A stretch of 64,000 bases of DNA from Desulfoscipio geothermicus (GCA_016841905.1 JAENYF010000002.1:1-64000); one strand, 5' to 3'. Numbered from the stretch's first letter, positions 23,467-31,271 are shown. The notes: generated by a model not told the origin, from the letters alone. A program made the numbers and translations.

Positions 23467-25026
23467 ATGGTTACTGCCCAGACACCGGTTAAGGAAACTA
23501 TTACCGTGAACCAGGTGGTCAGCGAGAATTCCCAGCAAACTGTGGTACGCGGGACATTCATGATACCTGACCCCAAACCGGACGTGGAACAAATTATCTC
23601 CACGGATAAGACGGCCAGCGTGAAAAAGACCAGACTTTTGCCTGATAAAGTAGTGGTTGAAGGAATACTTACTTTACAAATTGTATACGTGGCCTTCGAA
23701 CCAGATCAATCGGTACACCATATGCACGGGCAGGTTCCTTTTACCGCCTACGTCGATTTGCCGGGTGCACTGCCCGACATGGACGTCAAAGTAAATGTTG
23801 TGGTGGAAGATGTTAAGCTTAATCCCAGCAGTAGGGATGTGCGGCAGTATGATGTGATAGCGGTGCTGGATATATCGGCCAAAGTGACCGAGACCCAGGA
23901 AGTAGAGGTGCTTACCCTGGCACCGGACAATAGCAATGCCACCTATGACGTTATTCATATTGATGACGTAATAGGACGTGAATCCAAGCAGGTTATTGTA
24001 AGTGATGAGTTTGATGAGCCAGACGAAAAACCGGAGCCGATTAAGATTTTGGACGTGGATTCTACCGTCGAGATCACAGACACCCGTATTGTCTCAAATA
24101 AGGTAATTGTCGATGGCGAATTAACTCTACAAATTATGTATGTAGGTGCGGTGCCGGAACAATCTGTGCATAATATGCACAAAACAATTAAGTTTACTGA
24201 TTTTATAGAGGTGCCCGGGGCTGACCCGGATATGGATGTGGTTGTAGATGCCATAGTAGAAGATTGTGATGTCGAGATTAAAGGAGACCCATTCTTCAGC
24301 GCTAATTGTGTGGTAGAGCTAATAGCCCGGGTTACTGAGCCGCGGGAAGTCAGAGTTGTTACCGAATGCACAGGCTCTACGGTAAAAACAGTTGAATTAA
24401 ATGTGGAGCATGTTGTTGGCGAAGACTCCACACAGGTAGTAGTGCGGGAAACTTTTGAAACCCCGGACCCCAAGCCGTGCCCGGAAAAGGTGCTCAATGT
24501 ATCTATAGAAGAAATCAAAATAACAGAAGAGAAAATTATAAAAGACAAAGTAATCACCAAGGGATATGTGGACGTTAAGATTGTCTACGTTTCTGCTAAA
24601 CCTGACCAGGCGGTGCATGCCATGCACCAGCGGCTTAATTTCCGTACCTTTGTAGAAATTAAAGGAGCCCTTAACGGTATGGATGTCGACGTCAAGCCCA
24701 TGGTGGAATACATTAATGCCGAAGCAGCAGACGCCTGTGACGTTAATGTTGAGGCTGTCATCAAGGTCAGGGTCCGGGTAACCGAAACACTGCGCCGGTC
24801 TGTGTGTGCCGACCTTGTGGAAGACGAGGACGAGGACGAGGAAGGGGAAGAATGCCCCGTCGGCCAGGTAATTAATTACACCATCAAGTCCGGCGATACA
24901 CTTTACCAACTGGCTCAGCGCTATAACACAACGGTAAATAGGATAATGGCAGAAAACCCTGGGATAAGTCCAAATAATCTTCGAGTTGGCCAGGTAATTC
25001 AAATTACCTGCGGTGCTAAAGGTTAA
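23467..25026 (+). CDS. SpoVID/SipL-like spore morphogenesis protein (three SPOCS domains plus LysM)
   Basis: Likely coat or cortex assembly factor of the mother cell; SipL and SpoVID bind the SpoIVA basement layer. Seen: three tandem DUF3794/SPOCS repeats (about 10-150, 165-305, 320-455), each with the core [Q/K]I[V/M]YV..-P-[D/E]-Q-[S/A]-VH and ending in VTE(T/P)-type strands. An acidic linker EDEDEDEEGEE follows, then a C-terminal LysM (about 472-517, YTIKSGDTLYQLAQRYNTT). 519 residues from ATG 23467, which follows GAAAGGAGGAG. B. subtilis SpoVID has one SPOCS-like region; three copies are closer to clostridial SipL relatives. The next gene follows 28 bases later. Confidence 0.85.
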   Translation: MVTAQTPVKETITVNQVVSENSQQTVVRGTFMIPDPKPDVEQIISTDKTASVKKTRLLPDKVVVEGILTLQIVYVAFEPDQSVHHMHGQVPFTAYVDLPGALPDMDVKVNVVVEDVKLNPSSRDVRQYDVIAVLDISAKVTETQEVEVLTLAPDNSNATYDVIHIDDVIGRESKQVIVSDEFDEPDEKPEPIKILDVDSTVEITDTRIVSNKVIVDGELTLQIMYVGAVPEQSVHNMHKTIKFTDFIEVPGADPDMDVVVDAIVEDCDVEIKGDPFFSANCVVELIARVTEPREVRVVTECTGSTVKTVELNVEHVVGEDSTQVVVRETFETPDPKPCPEKVLNVSIEEIKITEEKIIKDKVITKGYVDVKIVYVSAKPDQAVHAMHQRLNFRTFVEIKGALNGMDVDVKPMVEYINAEAADACDVNVEAVIKVRVRVTETLRRSVCADLVEDEDEDEEGEECPVGQVINYTIKSGDTLYQLAQRYNTTVNRIMAENPGISPNNLRVGQVIQITCGAKG

Positions 25027-25054
25027 TTAATAAATTACTAAAGGAGGTTCTGGT

Positions 25055-26173
25055 ATGCCAATACAATATTTCTACAGCGAGCCTGATAACGTTTTATGCG
25101 TAAAAATAAAGGTTCCGGTGGTTTTGGCAGAAGAAGAAGTGCAGGTGATTGTCGATAACGTAGCCGCACTGCCCGAGCTCGCCCAGAAAATTGATCACAT
25201 TGATGCCCGGTTAGATGACTTTGATGCCCGGCCGGTATTTTTACATGAAAACGGTGATCGCTGGGTTAGTGTAATTGAGGAAGAGGGTTGGGAGCGTTTT
25301 GGCTGGCACTGTGACATGCACCGCATGCCGGTGGTGCGCAAGGTGTTGGTCAGTGGTACACTGCACAAGCAAATTTATTATGTGGATAAAAATGATCACG
25401 TCAAGCATGTGGGCGAGGATATCCCCTTTGCCGATGATGTTACTTTGGATGTAGCCCAGCCTGTGGTAAATGAAGATGATGTATACGTTCAATTGCACCA
25501 CAAAAAAATAGATATGCGCTGGGAATTGCGGCGAGGTTCACGGGTTCACCAGACAGGGATAATGATTTTCCAGGTTAAGGTAGTGGAGGAAAGGCAGATT
25601 TTCGTACAGGTATGCCCACAGCTAGACCGCAAGTGCGTTCGTGGTGTCAATTTGCTTAAGGACGGCAACTTTGAGGCCTGGGGCACCAATACCACCCCGG
25701 TATTTTGGGGAGCCAGTAATGTGTTACGCTATAATAACGGTGCTTTAATGGGCAATATCCCTAATGAGCCGGCTTCATTGTTCCAAACGGTTAACCGGCA
25801 CGGTGCCAACAATGCTAATATTGTGCCAACCGGAGAGTATCGGTTGTGCTTTGATGCATCAGAAATACCTAACTTCAGGACAGTTTTAGGTGGCACAGCA
25901 TCCTTTAGCTTAACGGCTGAGTTGCTGTTCTATGATCTATACGGCAACCTAGTCAACGGTGAAAGCAGAAGCTTTAATGCGGGGCAAATTACGGACAGTG
26001 ATTTTTCAAACTTCTGCTTCAATGCTACTGCTCCTGAAGAAGCCCGAGAAGCTCTGGTAAGATTTACCTTTGAGTCGAATGCTTTAAACACCAGCGCTGT
26101 GGTCATTGATAATGTCAAACTGGAATGCCTGCGGGTGCAGAACCAGTATTATGAACAGTTTACCCAGGGTTAA
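25055..26173 (+). CDS. SPOCS-domain protein with C-terminal carbohydrate-binding-like domain
   Basis: Probable spore-surface protein. Seen: residues about 85-190 form one divergent SPOCS/DUF3794 unit (VRKVLVSGTLHKQIYYVDKN ... MIFQVKVVEERQIFVQV). Residues about 195-365 form a beta-rich jelly-roll-like domain that begins NLLKDGNFEAWG and ends VVIDNVKLECL, as in carbohydrate-binding modules and NTTRR-type spore domains. No signal peptide. AAAGGAGG precedes the ATG. 28 bases after the SipL-like gene, so cotranscribed. Function is inferred only from domains and neighbours. Confidence 0.75.
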   Translation: MPIQYFYSEPDNVLCVKIKVPVVLAEEEVQVIVDNVAALPELAQKIDHIDARLDDFDARPVFLHENGDRWVSVIEEEGWERFGWHCDMHRMPVVRKVLVSGTLHKQIYYVDKNDHVKHVGEDIPFADDVTLDVAQPVVNEDDVYVQLHHKKIDMRWELRRGSRVHQTGIMIFQVKVVEERQIFVQVCPQLDRKCVRGVNLLKDGNFEAWGTNTTPVFWGASNVLRYNNGALMGNIPNEPASLFQTVNRHGANNANIVPTGEYRLCFDASEIPNFRTVLGGTASFSLTAELLFYDLYGNLVNGESRSFNAGQITDSDFSNFCFNATAPEEAREALVRFTFESNALNTSAVVIDNVKLECLRVQNQYYEQFTQG

Positions 26174-26208
26174 TAAATAATTACAAGTTATTAGTAAAGA
26201 AGCTAACA

Positions 26209-26237
26209 AAGGGATGGTTTAAGGCCATCTCTTTTTT
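26209..26237 (+). terminator. Terminator after the SPOCS pair
   Basis: AAGGGATGG / CCATCTCTT stem (one G-T), TTTAAGG loop, then a T-run. Confidence 0.78.
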
Positions 26238-26324
26238 CTTAAGGTGTTGCTGGGACACCAATTTATAGTTCGCTATTATCAATGCTGCTCACCTGGGAGG
26301 AATTTATTGTTATTTGTAGTTTTT

Positions 26325-26352
26325 AACTATTTTAACTGACTAGGCATATATT
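26325..26352 (+). promoter_or_regulatory. Candidate sigma-E promoter of the YbaB-paralogue cluster
   Basis: AACTATT (5/7), 13-base spacer, CATATATT (7/8). The same CATATATT -10 occurs before bofA and the SipL-like gene. Confidence 0.45.
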
Positions 26353-26385
26353 TGATTAGAGCTAGAAAACGAAGGGGGAAAAGCT

Positions 26386-26682
26386 ATGATGAATAATATG
26401 GGTAACTTCATGCCGCTTGTTCAGGAACTACAAGAACAATTGAAAAGTATGACGGTAAAAGTTAGCGCGGGTGAAGGTGCGGTGGAGTTAGTAATGAACG
26501 GCAACCAGGAGGTGGTACAGCTGTACTTCAAACCCGCTTTGCTGCAAGATCCTGCCCAGTTAGCCCAGTTAACCGCAGATGCTTTTAATGAAGGTATGCG
26601 GGAATCAAAGAAAATGGTGCGAGAACAATTTTCTAAAATTACGGGCGGTTTGGCCATTCCTACTGTGCCGGGTTTGATTTAA
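26386..26682 (+). CDS. Second YbaB/EbfC-family protein
   Basis: Paralogue of the ybaB product at 1943-2257. Seen: same length class (98 residues), VSAGEGAVELVMNGNQEVVQLYFKP corresponding to the DNA-binding core, and the same ending FSKITGGLAIPTVPG. The N-terminal helix is shorter and less basic than in YbaB, so it has diverged. AAGGGGG lies seven bases upstream of the ATG. With the next gene, 18 bases on, it forms a small operon in a sporulation neighbourhood; a nucleoid role specific to one compartment is speculative. Confidence 0.85.
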   Translation: MMNNMGNFMPLVQELQEQLKSMTVKVSAGEGAVELVMNGNQEVVQLYFKPALLQDPAQLAQLTADAFNEGMRESKKMVREQFSKITGGLAIPTVPGLI

Positions 26683-26700
26683 TTAAGGAGGTATAGGATT

Positions 26701-26952
26701 ATGCCCGGCGATGACCTAGAAAAAAGAATGAACGAATTGTTGGAAATAAAAGACAAGCATAACTTGGCTAATGATAAATTTTTATTATTCATGAGCCTGG
26801 TTAATTTAATGGGTATTGTCAACTTACTTGAGGCGCGGGCTGCTGGAGGTGTACAGGGGAGCCGAATCAGTCGTTCCCAAGATATGGTGCCTTTTTTGGG
26901 TATGTTCGGAGGCCCTAAGGGCAGGGTACCTGCTGACGGCACTCAAAAATAG
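26701..26952 (+). CDS. Small helical protein, paralogue of the protein at 27614
   Basis: Unrecognised family. 83 residues. The N-terminal half (LEKRMNELLEIKDKH ... FLLFMSLVNLMGIVNLLE) aligns with the start of the 27614 protein (MEKILVKILDYQSEH ... ILIMLSLIDLMVMVDVLK). Shared pattern: a charged helix followed by a Met/Leu-rich amphipathic helix. The rest is Gly/Pro rich. AAGGAGGT precedes the ATG. Confidence 0.72.
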   Translation: MPGDDLEKRMNELLEIKDKHNLANDKFLLFMSLVNLMGIVNLLEARAAGGVQGSRISRSQDMVPFLGMFGGPKGRVPADGTQK

Positions 26953-26954
26953 AT

Positions 26955-26976
26955 AGGACGGCCAGAAGGCCGTCCT
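26955..26976. terminator. Hairpin shared by convergent genes
   Basis: Perfect 9-bp stem AGGACGGCC / GGCCGTCCT, loop AGAA. On the plus strand no T-run follows; on the minus strand ATCTATTTTT follows, so it probably terminates the 27055-27516 gene. Confidence 0.6.
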
Positions 26977-27054
26977 GGTTGGTTAAATGACACAAATGCA
27001 TCTAGGCTTAGCTAGCCTGACCAGCGTTATATGTTGATAGTTGCTATTAGGTGC

Positions 27055-27516
27055 CTAATGAGGCACACCGGCAGGGAGCACCGCTGGAGGCTGTGTAATT
27101 TCTATGGAGCTAGTTATCTTATTAATACCCGAAGATGGCGAACTATCGAGATCTTCCAGGGTTGCTGAACCTTGAGCAGGGTTATTTTCTTGGGACTGTT
27201 CCGGGTCAATTAGATCAGGCTCCTTATCGTTTGGGTTAAGGGTTTGATCAAGAGGAAGCTGCTCATCTGCCGGTAAATTAGTTTCTCGCTCGCTCTCGGA
27301 TGGTTCCTGCGATGGATTGTTACCTGGGGCCATCATTAGTTGATAAACGGCACTCTGCATCATTTCTATGCCTTTCTGCATATAAATGACGGTATTTTGA
27401 ATGTTATCAATCAGGTCAATTAACTGGCGCATCCAGGGTTCCGGATTTTGCCTACCTAAGGCCAGCATGATAAACAAAGGAAATATTTCCCAAATATTTA
27501 GTGGTGAGCGGTTCAT
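27055..27516 (-). CDS. Protein of unknown function with hydrophobic N-terminus and acidic tail
   Basis: Unrecognised. 153 residues on the minus strand, ATG preceded by AAAGGAG. Seen: residues 1-65 hydrophobic or helical with IWEIFPLFIMLALGRQNP and Met-rich helices, including YMQKGIEMMQSAVYQLM; residues 70-153 hydrophilic, rich in Pro, Glu, Asp and Ser, probably disordered. It sits between the two small paralogues and runs divergently from the 27614 gene, so it is plausibly part of the same module. Confidence 0.7.
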   Translation of the reverse strand: MNRSPLNIWEIFPLFIMLALGRQNPEPWMRQLIDLIDNIQNTVIYMQKGIEMMQSAVYQLMMAPGNNPSQEPSESERETNLPADEQLPLDQTLNPNDKEPDLIDPEQSQENNPAQGSATLEDLDSSPSSGINKITSSIEITQPPAVLPAGVPH

Positions 27517-27613
27517 GTAATTCTCCTTTCATCTAAGTATTTAATATGTTATGTAAATGTTCGTTAAACTGTTACTTAATGGCAAATTACAAAATAAATG
27601 AGGTGTTTAAGAT

Positions 27614-28207
27614 ATGGATGAGGATAAGATGGAAAAGATACTGGTTAAAATACTGGACTATCAATCCGAGCATAAGGTGGATGATGACAGTATTTTAATT
27701 ATGCTGAGCTTGATTGACCTGATGGTTATGGTTGATGTTCTAAAACGGGAGGGGGAAAACAGCGCTGCAGGTGCCGGATCAAATTCCGGCTTTGGCAATA
27801 TAGAAGCACTGTTGGGTCCACTCATGGCTTTAATGGCTTCTGGTATGGGTAAGGGGGGGACTACCGGAGATGGGCAAAACACCTTTAACCCTACAGCGTT
27901 ATTAAGCCTATTGGGTAGTGGTCTGGGAGGGGGGCATAAGGGCAGTGCGCCTGATCTAACGGCATTACTCAGCCTGCTAGGGCCGCTATTGGGCATGGCA
28001 GGAGTTGGTCAGCAAGCTTATGGCCATACGGAACATCGTCAAGAGCCGGGAAATAAGCCGCAGCCTGTGCAACGGGAGATAAATTTAGATAACAAATATA
28101 AAACCTCCGCCCCAGGTACGGTCATTACTGGCGAGGGTGCTGGAGGACAAAAAAATGAGCGGCCACCTACACCCGGTGAGGTATTGAAATGGAAATTCGG
28201 GACATGA
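27614..28207 (+). CDS. Gly/Leu-rich repeat protein of unknown function
   Basis: Unrecognised. 197 residues. N-terminal 45 residues match the 26701 protein. Residues about 60-150 contain imperfect repeats: EALLGPLMALMASGMGKG, then TALLSLLGSGLGGG and TALLSLLGPLLGMAG. The C-terminal part is hydrophilic. Such Gly/Leu-rich amphipathic repeats suggest self-assembly or membrane association (inference). GAGGTG lies ahead of the ATG. Next gene begins 30 bases later. Confidence 0.72.
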   Translation: MDEDKMEKILVKILDYQSEHKVDDDSILIMLSLIDLMVMVDVLKREGENSAAGAGSNSGFGNIEALLGPLMALMASGMGKGGTTGDGQNTFNPTALLSLLGSGLGGGHKGSAPDLTALLSLLGPLLGMAGVGQQAYGHTEHRQEPGNKPQPVQREINLDNKYKTSAPGTVITGEGAGGQKNERPPTPGEVLKWKFGT

Positions 28208-28237
28208 TAGACGTAAAGACCAACCGGGGGTGATTAA

Positions 28238-28471
28238 TTGGGCGCAAACGATAGTAGCTTTAAGGAAACCCTATGGGTGGGAGGCTTGCGTGACGTAGAT
28301 GGCGGCCGTGAAATTGAACACAATTTAATTCAGGTGGATGGGGTGCGGGATGTTCAGGTGGACCTGGATGAAGGAGTGGTAACCGTTAATTACGACCCGG
28401 CTGTAATTAGTGGAGAGTACCTGCGCCGTACTTTGAATTCCTTGGGCTATTCACCATATGTACGCTATTAA
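28238..28471 (+). CDS. Heavy-metal-associated-like domain protein lacking the CxxC motif
   Basis: 77 residues with the ferredoxin-like HMA pattern: IQVDGVRDVQVDLDEGVVTVNYDPAVISG then LRRTLNSLGYSPYV. The metal-binding CxxC loop is replaced (VGGLRDVDGGRE), so copper binding is unlikely. TTG start eight bases after GGGGGTGAT. Function unknown. Confidence 0.8.
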   Translation: MGANDSSFKETLWVGGLRDVDGGREIEHNLIQVDGVRDVQVDLDEGVVTVNYDPAVISGEYLRRTLNSLGYSPYVRY

Positions 28472-28497
28472 AAAGCGGGCTTTGATGCTCGCTTTTT
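28470..28497 (+). terminator. Terminator after the HMA-like gene
   Basis: AAAAAGCGGGC / GCTCGCTTTTT stem (one G-T), TTTGAT loop. Confidence 0.82.
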
Positions 28498-28519
28498 AAT
28501 GAGTCATTAAGAAGGCGGG

Positions 28520-28972
28520 ATGTATATGAGTGCTAAGTTATTGGCCTTGCTGATTGCAGCCGGATCAGGGGTGGCTATGGCTTTGCAGGGTTCACTTAAC
28601 GCTGCTTTGGGTAAAATAATCGGTTTGATCGAAACAACCTTCATTGTTCACCTAGTAGGATTAATGGTGGTTTTTCTATTACTTTTTGTCTTTCGGCTGG
28701 GCGACGGAGATTGGCACCGTTATGCTGAAGCACCCTGGTATACTTATCTAGGTGGTATATTGGGCGTACTTATCGTATATTTAGTGGCGCGCTCCATACC
28801 TCCTCTGGGTGTGGCGGTGGCCACTACTGCAATAATTGTTGGACAAGTAATGACAGCTTGCCTGGTGGATCACCTAGGCTTGTTTGGTCTGGAAAAGGCA
28901 TCGTTTACCTGGTACCGGGTGACCGGTACCGCCTTAATGGCTTCGGGGGCTTTTTTGATTTTAAAAAAATAA
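28520..28972 (+). CDS. DMT-superfamily membrane protein (YdcZ/DUF606 type)
   Basis: Integral membrane protein of 150 residues, about five helices. Seen: GVAMALQGSLNAALGKIIGL and GGILGVLIVYLVARSIPPLGVAVATTAIIVGQVMTA, typical for the YdcZ/DUF606 family, a half-size relative of drug/metabolite transporters. Substrate unknown. ATG 28520 directly follows GAAGGCGGG; ATG 28526 is an alternative two codons on. The 3' end overlaps the convergent ZIP gene by 12 bases. Confidence 0.85.
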   Translation: MYMSAKLLALLIAAGSGVAMALQGSLNAALGKIIGLIETTFIVHLVGLMVVFLLLFVFRLGDGDWHRYAEAPWYTYLGGILGVLIVYLVARSIPPLGVAVATTAIIVGQVMTACLVDHLGLFGLEKASFTWYRVTGTALMASGAFLILKK

Positions 28973-29680
28973 ATTTATCCGGTACATAAACCAAAAGCCA
29001 AATACCATGCCTAGCAGGGCATAAATGCCTTGGTTACCTAACGAAGCTGGTACCAGTTTCTCGGTAACGATAAAAATCATAGCACCGGCCGCTAAAGCCA
29101 TTAGCAAGGCATTTATGGCAGGTGCAACTTGCAGCATGCATAAGCCAAACAGGGTGCCCAGAGGGGTAACTAGGCTGATTAGGGTATTAATAGCAAGCAC
29201 TCGCCTGCCACCCATACCGCCGGCTATTAAAGGGGCAGCAGTGGCCATGCCCTCCGGTATATTGTGTAGTCCAATGGCTAGAGCCAGTACCGGTCCAAGC
29301 TGTGCCGAGGCTGAGTAGCCAGCGGCTATGGCGATACCCTCAGGCAGGTCATGCAGGGCAATACCCAAAGCAATTAAATAACCCATACGCAGGTAAACCT
29401 GACTTGTATGATGTCCGGGTATTAATTTGGAAAGTAAATAATCAAGGCTTGTCACCAGTAAAAAACCGCTGGCAAAACCGACTAGGCTAATGCCCGGGCT
29501 GCCGAGGGTCAGTGATGTGGGCAGCAGGTCCATTATCACCACGGCAGTCATCACACCCGAGGCTAGCCCCAACAAAACAGCTAGTACAGATTCCTTCATT
29601 TGCCCCCACAGCATAGTTACAGCTGCGCCTAGGCAAGTGCTTAAACCAGCAATGAGTGAGTGTAGTAATATAACAGTCAA
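28961..29680 (-). CDS. ZIP family metal transporter
   Basis: Divalent metal (probably zinc) uptake protein. Seen: 239 residues, about eight helices, and the two metal-binding transmembrane motifs HDLPEGIAIA and HNIPEGMATA. TTG start after TAGGTGAT. It is 17 bases downstream of the L,D-transpeptidase gene and very likely in one transcript with it, driven from a candidate sigma-E promoter, which would place zinc transport in the mother cell during sporulation (inference). Confidence 0.92.
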   Translation of the reverse strand: MTVILLHSLIAGLSTCLGAAVTMLWGQMKESVLAVLLGLASGVMTAVVIMDLLPTSLTLGSPGISLVGFASGFLLVTSLDYLLSKLIPGHHTSQVYLRMGYLIALGIALHDLPEGIAIAAGYSASAQLGPVLALAIGLHNIPEGMATAAPLIAGGMGGRRVLAINTLISLVTPLGTLFGLCMLQVAPAINALLMALAAGAMIFIVTEKLVPASLGNQGIYALLGMVFGFWFMYRINLFF

Positions 29681-29697
29681 TTAATCACCTACCAGTA

Positions 29698-30270
29698 TTA
29701 GGGAATTAATATGGTTTGCCCTACAGCAATTATGTTGGGATCAGTTATGTTGTTAGCTGTAATTAACGTATTAAGATTTACATTAAACGATTTAGCGATT
29801 TTCCAAAGGTTATCCCCGGGCCGGACTGTGTATGTTTTCCCATTGCTGCCTTCTGTACTGTTAATTCCATTCCCGGGTTTAAAGGCGGGAGTTGTAACTG
29901 GTTCAGAACGACCATAAATATGTACCGGTGTGCCAATGGTTATACGGGGAAAAAGTTCCTCTACATGGTGGTTGTGCATGCGAATACAGCCTAACGATAC
30001 GGCCTGCCCGATGGAGGAAGGGTTGTTATTACCATGGATTCCGTAGTTGCCGCCAGGGATAGTTAGGCCCATCCAGCGGGTACCAAGCACACCGCCAGGA
30101 TTGATAATTTTATTCTTAACTTTGTAACTGCCCGCTGGGGTGGGTGTGGATGGTTTACCCACAGCTATGGGGTATTCTTTGATGAGCCGCTCCCCGAAAT
30201 AATAATTCAGCTTGCGGGTAATTGTATTGATTGATATATGACCGCCGGCTTCTATCTTGGCAGTTGCCAA
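29698..30270 (-). CDS. L,D-transpeptidase (YkuD) with C-terminal LysM
   Basis: Peptidoglycan cross-linking enzyme. Seen: YkuD domain about 10-125 with the catalytic signature GIHGNN ... SLGCIRMHN (catalytic Cys in SLGCIRM), then a linker and a LysM (about 143-188, YTVRPGDNLWKIAKSFNVN). No signal peptide. In B. subtilis YkuD has LysM at the N-terminus and is a spore-stage protein. TTG start behind AAAGGAG. First gene of a two-gene operon with the ZIP transporter. Confidence 0.92.
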   Translation of the reverse strand: MATAKIEAGGHISINTITRKLNYYFGERLIKEYPIAVGKPSTPTPAGSYKVKNKIINPGGVLGTRWMGLTIPGGNYGIHGNNNPSSIGQAVSLGCIRMHNHHVEELFPRITIGTPVHIYGRSEPVTTPAFKPGNGINSTEGSNGKTYTVRPGDNLWKIAKSFNVNLNTLITANNITDPNIIAVGQTILIP

Positions 30271-30292
30271 GTAACCACGCTCCTTTCCCTAC

Positions 30293-30321
30293 AATGTATG
30301 AAACAGTTTGGACAAAAATGT
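30293..30321 (-). promoter_or_regulatory. Candidate sigma-E promoter of the L,D-transpeptidase/ZIP operon
   Basis: Minus strand: ACATTTT (30315-30321, 5/7), 14-base spacer, CATACATT (30293-30300, full match to CATACAHT). 22 bases before the TTG start. Confidence 0.55.
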
Positions 30322-30333
30322 CTTAGCCGGTAC

Positions 30334-30362
30334 TTGTCTCCTCAGCAATTTTTGGATATACT
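30334..30362 (+). promoter_or_regulatory. Sigma-A promoter of ispE
   Basis: TTGTCT (30334-30339), 17-base spacer, TATACT (30357-30362). Confidence 0.7.
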
Positions 30363-30398
30363 AAAAAACTAAACATACAAAGGAAAGCGTGACATAAG

Positions 30399-31271
30399 AT
30401 GCTGGTGAAGGCTTACGCTAAAATTAACCTAATCCTGGATGTGCTGGGCACAAGGGCAGACGGGTACCATGAACTGTTCACTATCATGCAGACTTTGGAC
30501 TTGCATGATGTGGTGGAACTTACTGAAGCCGGGGATATTGAACTTGTTGTAGAAGGAGCTAATCTTACTGCTGGCCAGGACAACTTAGCCTATCGAGCCG
30601 CTGATTTGCTGCGGCGCCAAACAGGCTATTCCAAAGGTGCCAAAATTAAGCTGGTTAAACACATTCCCTTGGAGGCTGGCTTGGCCGGTGGCTCTGCGGA
30701 TGCTGCTGCGGTTTTGCGCGGACTGAACGAATTTTGGGGGCTGGGTATGGAAGCTAGTGAGCTTGAGGCTCTGGGCGCTGTTATTGGTTCTGATGTCCCT
30801 TTTTGCCTTAAGGGTGGCACAGCTTTGGTGCAGGGGCGCGGTGAAAAGGTGGATTCTCTACCCAGTTTGCCCCCTCTAGGTGTATTGTTGGCTAAACCAT
30901 CCTTTGGATTGAGCACCGGCCAAGTGTATCGCCTGTATGACGATATAAGAAAACCTCTGCACCCGGATGGGCAGGGTATGCTGCAAGCTGTATGCAGTGG
31001 TGATGTGGGCGGTGTTGTTGCTCGCTTGGGCAATGCTTTAGAGCAGGTTGCCCTAGCTAGACATTCAGAAATCAGGGAGATAAAAGAGATTTTAGCAGCC
31101 TCTGGTGCTAATGGTGTTTTAATGAGCGGTAGCGGGCCTACTGTATTCAGTTTATACGACAACGAGTCTTTGGCGGTAAAGACAGCAGGCGAGATAAATA
31201 AAAGAAACTTTGGGGTGTGGGCTACCAAGTTCTATACTTCCAAAGCTGATTGGCAAACCTTGCAGGGTTAG
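30399..31271 (+). CDS. ispE: 4-diphosphocytidyl-2-C-methyl-D-erythritol kinase
   Basis: GHMP kinase of the non-mevalonate isoprenoid pathway. Seen: KAYAKINLILDVLG at the N-terminus, the glycine-rich ATP motif PLEAGLAGGSADAAAVL, and a C-terminal GVLMSGSGPTVFSL. 290 residues. AAAGGA is 14 bases upstream, rather far. B. subtilis yabH/ispE occupies the same relative place. Confidence 0.96.
   Translation: MLVKAYAKINLILDVLGTRADGYHELFTIMQTLDLHDVVELTEAGDIELVVEGANLTAGQDNLAYRAADLLRRQTGYSKGAKIKLVKHIPLEAGLAGGSADAAAVLRGLNEFWGLGMEASELEALGAVIGSDVPFCLKGGTALVQGRGEKVDSLPSLPPLGVLLAKPSFGLSTGQVYRLYDDIRKPLHPDGQGMLQAVCSGDVGGVVARLGNALEQVALARHSEIREIKEILAASGANGVLMSGSGPTVFSLYDNESLAVKTAGEINKRNFGVWATKFYTSKADWQTLQG

Noticed and set aside
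23955-25002. Two long antisense frames opposite the SipL-like gene
   Set aside because: Thr/Ser-rich or His/Tyr-rich shadow translations; the plus-strand gene has clear repeats and a LysM domain.
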